IMG/VR virus record: IMGVR_UViG_3300034101_001802
Coordinates: 1 to 38,665 of that record
Direction: 5' to 3' (one strand)
Source of the DNA: a virus
DNA: 38,665 bases
The notes beneath the pieces are model-generated. The model did not search any database. It was not told the origin of the DNA and saw only the letters and a list, made by a program, of their open reading frames with translations. This document shows, piece after piece, positions 32,804 through 38,665 of the stretch. A program made the position numbers and the translations under genes. Position 1 is the stretch's first letter. Each line of letters starts with the position of its first letter.

Positions 32804-35800
32804 TTATCTAGAGTTTACTGAGTACAATGCTTTAGCTGAATGTGCTACTAATTTATTCTGTCCAGTAGTAAGCTGATTACTATATGTCAAGTCTACTACA
32901 AACCATTTATCTTTCATACGTCTTGTAATAGCTGGTCTATTAAGTGCAAGGTTAACAGGGTTAAATATATTCTGAGTTACATCTAGTACTCTGTCAGAAG
33001 GAACTTTTACATTCCATATAGTCTTATGCCTTCTTGATAATCCTGTAGTAGATAGTACATCAGTATTTTGATAATTATCATATACTCTAATCGTATCAAA
33101 GAAATCTGTATAATCTATTGCAGAGAGTGAATCATAATTTATGTTACCTGTAAGGTTTGCTTTATAAGACTCTGCTACAATCTCAAGGTTAGTAAATACC
33201 TTTTCTATGGTAGGATTGCTATTTACTACAAAGCTTACTTTAGAATCATCATATGTCACATTATCATAAAACTTACCATAAGGTCCATAGTTATGAATAT
33301 GTATAGTATCTGATAAAGTTACAGGAGAAGTAACTACTCCAAAGATATTTACCTTGTCATTGATGTATACTTTAGGATAATGTGTGTAGCTTCCTACAAA
33401 CCCATCAAAAAAGTCACTATATACAAGAGTATCTTGGAAGTCATCATCAAGGAAGGTCATGTAGAACTCTCCATGCCTATAGTCATATGTACTATGAATA
33501 CCTCTGCCTATGTAAGGATTGTCAAAATTCTGAAAGTTACCTCCAGTCCTTGCATAGACATACGCACTGTATCCTTTTAAATCAGATAAAGGTGCTAATC
33601 CACTAGGACTGTACTTGTATATCTTCCTTGCCAAAGAATCAAACCATATCATGCTATAGTCTGATACAGACATACTAAACTGATGCTTTGTACCTGTCTT
33701 AGTAGATATGTAATCATACCTTTCAAGAATACCTGAAGAACCTAATACAAGTTCTGACAAGTCTCCATCAGAACTATTTAAAAGTTGTTGCGCAGCTACC
33801 TGTACTACACCAAAGCCTCTATCTTGGAAGAAGAATAACTTATCTTGAAATATGATAAGATTATTAATAGGTCCATACGCAGACTCTACATCTTTAAAAG
33901 CACTTGGCTTAAATACACTCCAAGACTCTACAAGCTCTCCGTCAATTTTAGGCTCAGATTTCCATATACGACAGTCATAGACTGTAGCAGGAACTATCAA
34001 AGCAGGTTGAGGAAAATATCTGTATACTGATTTGTCTGTATGATTAAATACAGGGTCTACTGTAAATTCTTCTTGTATAGGTAAAGTAGGTGTAGAGTTC
34101 CATCCAGAATCTTGGGCTCCATACAGAATTTCAAGATTCTTTGTTTTATTTGGAACTAAAGTTCCTTGTGAGCCAAAGGCTTGATTATTATATGTCCTTC
34201 TATAATCTACAGCTATAGAAGTTTCTACAGGGAAATAAACTTCTTTAAAGAATATGTCTACTCTATTACTAGCATCAAACTTTTCAGCTTCTGCTCTATC
34301 AAAAAATTGCAGAGTATAATCCATTACTACTACAGAAGTATCACCTCCTAATACCTTAGTAATAATAGGCGCAGTCTTATTACTTATATCTATAAGATTA
34401 TTACAAGGCACATATTCACTACTACTTCTAGCAAAATAATTTTGTCCGCCAAAAGGAGAAGCTACATTCTTTTTATAGTTACCTAAATAATTATAAAACT
34501 CATAAGCAGTAGAGGAGTCCCATCCGTCTAATTGTATAAAGTTTCCTCCTCCAAAAGATACACTTGGATCTGCAAAATTATAAGCTTCTCCATCCAGCAT
34601 TTGTACGAACAAAGTATTATTCCCATACGAATATCCTGGATGAGAACCATAATTTAATCCTCCTCCAGAGCCATTTAAATCTTTAGGTACACAATGATGT
34701 ACAGACCTTACAGCAAGAGTAGACCCTGCTCCTTGTATTGTACTAGCAGGTCCTCTGTATAATCTAGTTCCATTTCCAGCTCTGTTTAATACAAATGCAT
34801 TTATAAGACCATATGGGTTATTACTAATATTACTTTTTATACTACTAGGTGTAGAAGCACCTTCATTAAGTTCATAGTTTTTTATTCTAAATCCAGTCCA
34901 TCTTTTATTTTGCTGGCCACTAGAACTACTAAAAGGTTCTGAGTCTAATGCCTGTAAACTTCCGTCTACATCTGCTGCTAAAAATGCAAAATCACTTTTA
35001 TACAAAAGTCCTAACACATCTACTGCATCACTAGATGTAAAACCTTGAAAAGTATCAAATAAAAATTCAGGGCTTGCTAAAGTCCAACAATCATACCACA
35101 ATCCATTATAAGAGCCCCAAGCATAATTACCTCTAGCTCCATTCTGTGTAAATACTGTATTAGTGTCAGCATAAGGTGACCCACTCATTGAAGTAGATAT
35201 AAAAGTAGGTTGAAGGTAACCTTGCCCTATTACATGCTTAAACTCAGGTTTTAAAGGTACTCTTACAATAGAAGCTTTTTTATATTGAGAAGGTACACTG
35301 CTAAAGTCTATGGTAAACTTAATCCCTAGAGGTTTACCATACAAGTCATGTTTATTATTAGCTTCATCTAAATATGTAGTATCTGTAGAAAGTCCATTAG
35401 TAGGATTAATACCTACACCTAATCTAGTCCTAGTAGTTCCTGCGCCTGAAATAAAAGCATCTCTACAAGTAGCAGGCATAAAGATATGAGGCATCCTAAT
35501 ATCTCCAATCCAGCTTACATATGTAGGATTATCCAGCTCATCAAAGAAGACAATTCCAAACCTATACATTTCATCTCTTCTATAACCTACAAATAAATCA
35601 TAGACATAAGGAGATGCATTATTAGACAAAGAAGTGCCTTGTGATACAAAAGTCCTGTCAACAGAATTAAATGCTATTCCAGCATTTGTATCAGGAGTCA
35701 TGTGTGGACCATAAGCTCCACTTGCAGGCGAGTCGTCATATTTATTATCAAGCTTTACATTCTCTGTAAAAAACTCGTATTTTACATTAGGACCTGCTCC

Positions 35801-38440
35801 TCCTAGAATGTTAGAGTTAGGCTGGAATAAATAGTTCGTGTCAACTGTAGGACTTTGGTATACATACGCCTGAAGACAATCATGTGTTTCAGGTACAGGA
35901 TTATTAGGAGTTCCTAGATAATTAAAGTCACCTGTTGCAGGGTCATATACTACAGCTTCAAAATTAGGATTAGTTGCTGACAAATATTCAGCTTCATACT
36001 GGATATATGTAGTATTATTATTTATAGGAAACCTATAAGTTCTAGCATCAAAGTTTATAACCTGGTCTCCTGTAGTTACATTAGCTAAGAAAAGAGTTTG
36101 CTTTTTAGCAGCAAGAGTCTTGGCACGTTTGATGCTTGTTGTAAAAGCTGTAAACTCTTCTATTGTAATAGGTACTACAGGGTCTTCATCTCCAGTAATA
36201 AATACTTCAACTGAACTGCCAGAAATAAAAGCTTCTTTTACTATAAGTATTTCAGGCTGGTTATTATTATCCTTATAGTATAATGTAACAAACTCTATTG
36301 TATCAAAGTTTGTATCAATATTATCTACACGAATTATAATTTGCTTACCCGCATCTTCTGTTACTAGTTTTCTAGGATAATAAGTTTTTACATCAGGGTT
36401 ATTACCTTCTGATGCGTCAATGACAGGAATAAAATTAGTAGTCCTACTAAATCTTGTCTCAGAACCATTAGTATTCTTTAACCTGTATGCTACTTGATAT
36501 AATCCTACTTTAAGACTACCTCCATCCTGTATATTAACAAATACAGGCAAGTCCATACTTAAAGAAGGAAGAAGATTAAGTTGTTCTACAGTAAGGGTAG
36601 CTACATTAGGGTCAGCTACATTTATCTGACGAGGTACATTATAATTGTCTGTCCAGTATATTTTCTGAATTAAAGAATTTTCATACCTAGATTCTATCAT
36701 GCCAGGATTGGCAATAGGCCTGTATATGGTAAATCCTGCATTACCTGTCCAAACAGGTATACCTGCATTACCATTAAAATCTCCTAGTATATAGTTATTA
36801 GGGTCTGCTGGGTTACCACCCTTATCATACAAAACTTTCCAAATAGCATCATTAGTTACAGGAGGAGCTCCAAGTGAATTGTCTGGGTCAAAAGTTCCGT
36901 CTGTAGTAAAGATATAAATGTCATCACGCAGTGCAACCCAACCTATAATTTTTATAGGAGCTGTTGGAGGAATAGAGTAAGCACTAGGTACAATGTAGGA
37001 GGAAAGATTTGCAGAGGTTATACCAGTATTGACTATTCTCAAATAATCAAAACTTACTGAGTAGTCAGCTGCAGACCCTAATACAGAACTTACTTTTATC
37101 CAATAATTAAAAGCAAGATTAGTAGTCACATCATCTGCACTACTTCCAAAAATAGATTGAGCAGGATTTACTCCTACTATAGAAGGTATAGAAAAAGTAA
37201 AGCTAGTTGAACCAGCAGAGTTATTCAGACTATCATAGTTTGTAACCCCAGCAGGTATATTAATACTTTGTATTAATATACCTTGAGGTCCTGTAGAACC
37301 AGCAGATGTAAGGTATTCTATATCTCCTGTACCCGCAGGACCAAAAGTACTAAGGTAGTTTGCTCCCCATTGACTTGCGTCACTTATACCTGGGTCAAAA
37401 TATATTTTTATAGTTACAGGTAATGCTGAAGTTTTTCTTACATAAAAACTTAACTCAGCATTATATGGACCATAAGTAAAAAGATTTTTATTATACAATG
37501 GCCCTGGAGTATATCCAGGATTAGATATGGCTTGAGCATAGTTTATATCATAACTTCCTGAACCCTCTCCGTACAAAAGTATTCTAGAGTCATGTGCATC
37601 TGTAGCACCTACTTCTACTACAGTATCTGAAGGACTAACTACACTTCCAGAAAAGTTATATACGTCTTGACCCATTCTTTCAACAAATGTTTCAAAATTA
37701 TAACTTGCTAAAAGAGGTTCTGTAACATCAGATGGTGTGCCTGCCCAAGGAGGCCCAGAAAATTGGTTACCGTCATATTCCCATACAGCCCATAATGGAG
37801 TAAGAGCATAAGAAGGTATATCTGATAGATACAATCCACTGCCTATGCAGTTAGGCGCAGGTACTGCAGTATAACAAGAAATTTGAAACTCAGGGTCAAA
37901 AGGTTCAAAAGGTTTTCTTGTAACATCTGCTGTAGGATTTGTAATAGTAAAAGAAGATGCAGTTATTGTAGTTCCGCATGGAACTTGTACTAACATGGAA
38001 TTTCTAGGTGCAATGACAGTTACTAAAGCATTAGTAAAATCAGCATTATTAGAAATATATGTTCCTAGTGTATCTAGGAAAAAATCAGCATCATTTGTAG
38101 AATTAGTAGTAGCAGTGTATGTAAAAGAAAAGTTAGAAGTAACAGGAACTCCATTAATATTAAAACTTATATCATAAGAAGCCCCAGGTATTAAAAGAGG
38201 AAATATTGAATTTATTAAAGTATCCTTATTTACTATCTGTATGTAACAAGTAGTAGCAGGTGGTGCAGTACTAAGAGGTACTACTGCTACAGTTCCTTTT
38301 ATACTTTCTCTAGCCGCAGAAGTATTACCATCATTAGTAGTAATCCTGAAGTTTTGAGAATCAAATACAGCTCCTTGTGGGAGTTTGCTGAATGCAAGGT
38401 CTTTATTTACTAAACCACCTAAGTCTTTAATTTCTTCCAT
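32804..38440 (-). CDS. Muzzle / P22 gp10-like tail stabilisation protein (1878 aa)
   Basis: The N-terminus (EIKDLGGLVNKDLAFSKLPQ, then GAVFDSQNFRITTNDG) has the look of phage tail stabilisation proteins of the P22 gp10 type, which cap the tail and keep DNA inside. The rest is beta-rich and low in charge, with many Asn, Ser, Thr, Tyr and Gly, as in large tail-nozzle proteins. In crAss-like phages the muzzle gene precedes the cargo and RNA polymerase genes, and this gene sits in that place. No catalytic motif was seen. The start ATG at 38440 lies 1 nt after the upstream stop, so translation is probably coupled. Confidence in a virion role is high, in the exact name moderate. Confidence 0.62.
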   Translation of the reverse strand: MEEIKDLGGLVNKDLAFSKLPQGAVFDSQNFRITTNDGNTSAARESIKGTVAVVPLSTAPPATTCYIQIVNKDTLINSIFPLLIPGASYDISFNINGVPVTSNFSFTYTATTNSTNDADFFLDTLGTYISNNADFTNALVTVIAPRNSMLVQVPCGTTITASSFTITNPTADVTRKPFEPFDPEFQISCYTAVPAPNCIGSGLYLSDIPSYALTPLWAVWEYDGNQFSGPPWAGTPSDVTEPLLASYNFETFVERMGQDVYNFSGSVVSPSDTVVEVGATDAHDSRILLYGEGSGSYDINYAQAISNPGYTPGPLYNKNLFTYGPYNAELSFYVRKTSALPVTIKIYFDPGISDASQWGANYLSTFGPAGTGDIEYLTSAGSTGPQGILIQSINIPAGVTNYDSLNNSAGSTSFTFSIPSIVGVNPAQSIFGSSADDVTTNLAFNYWIKVSSVLGSAADYSVSFDYLRIVNTGITSANLSSYIVPSAYSIPPTAPIKIIGWVALRDDIYIFTTDGTFDPDNSLGAPPVTNDAIWKVLYDKGGNPADPNNYILGDFNGNAGIPVWTGNAGFTIYRPIANPGMIESRYENSLIQKIYWTDNYNVPRQINVADPNVATLTVEQLNLLPSLSMDLPVFVNIQDGGSLKVGLYQVAYRLKNTNGSETRFSRTTNFIPVIDASEGNNPDVKTYYPRKLVTEDAGKQIIIRVDNIDTNFDTIEFVTLYYKDNNNQPEILIVKEAFISGSSVEVFITGDEDPVVPITIEEFTAFTTSIKRAKTLAAKKQTLFLANVTTGDQVINFDARTYRFPINNNTTYIQYEAEYLSATNPNFEAVVYDPATGDFNYLGTPNNPVPETHDCLQAYVYQSPTVDTNYLFQPNSNILGGAGPNVKYEFFTENVKLDNKYDDSPASGAYGPHMTPDTNAGIAFNSVDRTFVSQGTSLSNNASPYVYDLFVGYRRDEMYRFGIVFFDELDNPTYVSWIGDIRMPHIFMPATCRDAFISGAGTTRTRLGVGINPTNGLSTDTTYLDEANNKHDLYGKPLGIKFTIDFSSVPSQYKKASIVRVPLKPEFKHVIGQGYLQPTFISTSMSGSPYADTNTVFTQNGARGNYAWGSYNGLWYDCWTLASPEFLFDTFQGFTSSDAVDVLGLLYKSDFAFLAADVDGSLQALDSEPFSSSSGQQNKRWTGFRIKNYELNEGASTPSSIKSNISNNPYGLINAFVLNRAGNGTRLYRGPASTIQGAGSTLAVRSVHHCVPKDLNGSGGGLNYGSHPGYSYGNNTLFVQMLDGEAYNFADPSVSFGGGNFIQLDGWDSSTAYEFYNYLGNYKKNVASPFGGQNYFARSSSEYVPCNNLIDISNKTAPIITKVLGGDTSVVVMDYTLQFFDRAEAEKFDASNRVDIFFKEVYFPVETSIAVDYRRTYNNQAFGSQGTLVPNKTKNLEILYGAQDSGWNSTPTLPIQEEFTVDPVFNHTDKSVYRYFPQPALIVPATVYDCRIWKSEPKIDGELVESWSVFKPSAFKDVESAYGPINNLIIFQDKLFFFQDRGFGVVQVAAQQLLNSSDGDLSELVLGSSGILERYDYISTKTGTKHQFSMSVSDYSMIWFDSLARKIYKYSPSGLAPLSDLKGYSAYVYARTGGNFQNFDNPYIGRGIHSTYDYRHGEFYMTFLDDDFQDTLVYSDFFDGFVGSYTHYPKVYINDKVNIFGVVTSPVTLSDTIHIHNYGPYGKFYDNVTYDDSKVSFVVNSNPTIEKVFTNLEIVAESYKANLTGNINYDSLSAIDYTDFFDTIRVYDNYQNTDVLSTTGLSRRHKTIWNVKVPSDRVLDVTQNIFNPVNLALNRPAITRRMKDKWFVVDLTYSNQLTTGQNKLVAHSAKALYSVNSR

Positions 38441-38441
38441 T

Positions 38442-38665
38442 TTAGTATCTACCTCTGTGTCCTCTTGAGTTTACTGCACTAAATCCTGTACGGAAATCTT
38501 CAGTACGTACAATCATCTTAGTCATTTGTCTTCTCAGGCTTTCCATTTGAGCTACATCAGGCATCTTGATATGAGAAGCAGCAGATGCTACATTCCATCT
38601 CCAGTCTTCTTCAGACTTCATATACACTTTGTCTGTAAGAGTATCCTGTCTCCAAAGAATATAAT
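38442..38665 (-). CDS. C-terminal end of an upstream virion gene (partial)
   Basis: The frame is open to the right edge of the window, so the visible GTG and ATG near 38627 are internal. The last 73 residues include EEDWRWNVASAASHIKMPD and SLRRQMTKMIVRTEDFRTGF, and end in a basic GHRGRY tail. No family is recognised. Because the next gene is the muzzle-like protein, this may be a tail ring or hub protein. Confidence 0.6.
   Translation of the reverse strand, partial: YILWRQDTLTDKVYMKSEEDWRWNVASAASHIKMPDVAQMESLRRQMTKMIVRTEDFRTGFSAVNSRGHRGRY

Noticed and set aside
1-38665. Alternative genetic code with reassigned TAG or TGA
   Set aside because: Some crAss-like phages use one, but here long frames end normally with TAA or TAG and need no recoding apart from the one -1 shift.
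1-38665. CRISPR array, tRNA genes, integrase or att sites
   Set aside because: No spaced direct repeats, cloverleaf or recombinase motifs were seen; gaps between genes are too short for most of these.

Overview
The window looks like part of a crAss-like bacteriophage genome (order Crassvirales, hosts in Bacteroidota). Three things support this: a 4187-residue protein with the DFDID catalytic motif of crAss-like virion RNA polymerases, lying in a run of giant virion genes; a compact replication/recombination block; and AT-rich genes without clear Shine-Dalgarno sites. The assignment rests on recognised motifs and gene order, not on a database search. No tRNA, CRISPR array, integrase or insertion sequence was seen.

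Layout. Positions 1-6653 (+ strand) hold the replication and recombination block. It contains a RecT-like annealing protein split by two group I introns, a small HTH protein, an SSB-like protein with an acidic DELPF tail, a TOPRIM primase, an Hjc/RecB-type small nuclease, an unknown protein, a RecE/Cas4-type PD-(D/E)XK nuclease, a MazG-like NTP pyrophosphohydrolase, an unknown protein and a DnaA-domain-IV-like protein. Several neighbours overlap by 4-32 nt. Positions 6681-38665 (- strand) hold six large virion genes plus the end of a seventh, nearly without gaps. In transcription order they are: the end of an unknown gene, an 1878-residue muzzle/stabilisation-like tail protein, an 1129-residue protein with an N-terminal muramidase-like domain, a 928-residue protein rich in GG motifs, a 765-residue protein joined to a lysozyme-like module by a likely -1 frameshift, the 4187-residue RNA polymerase/zincin protein, and a 1510-residue protein with a Cas4/RecB-like nuclease domain. 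The two blocks converge on a shared terminator at 6657-6681.

How they work together (inference). The - strand proteins build the tail and the cargo ejected at infection: peptidoglycan hydrolases to cross the wall, an RNA polymerase to transcribe early genes, and a nuclease. The + strand block then replicates and recombines the genome.

The two strongest unusual signals are: (i) recT interrupted by two adjacent group IA introns that leave a 32-nt micro-exon, with P1, P3, P4, P7, P7.1, P8, P9 and P10 pairings readable and an in-frame splice product; and (ii) a complete programmed -1 frameshift signal (A AAA AAG, 6-nt spacer, 9-bp hairpin) that fuses the 765-residue virion protein to a lysozyme domain.
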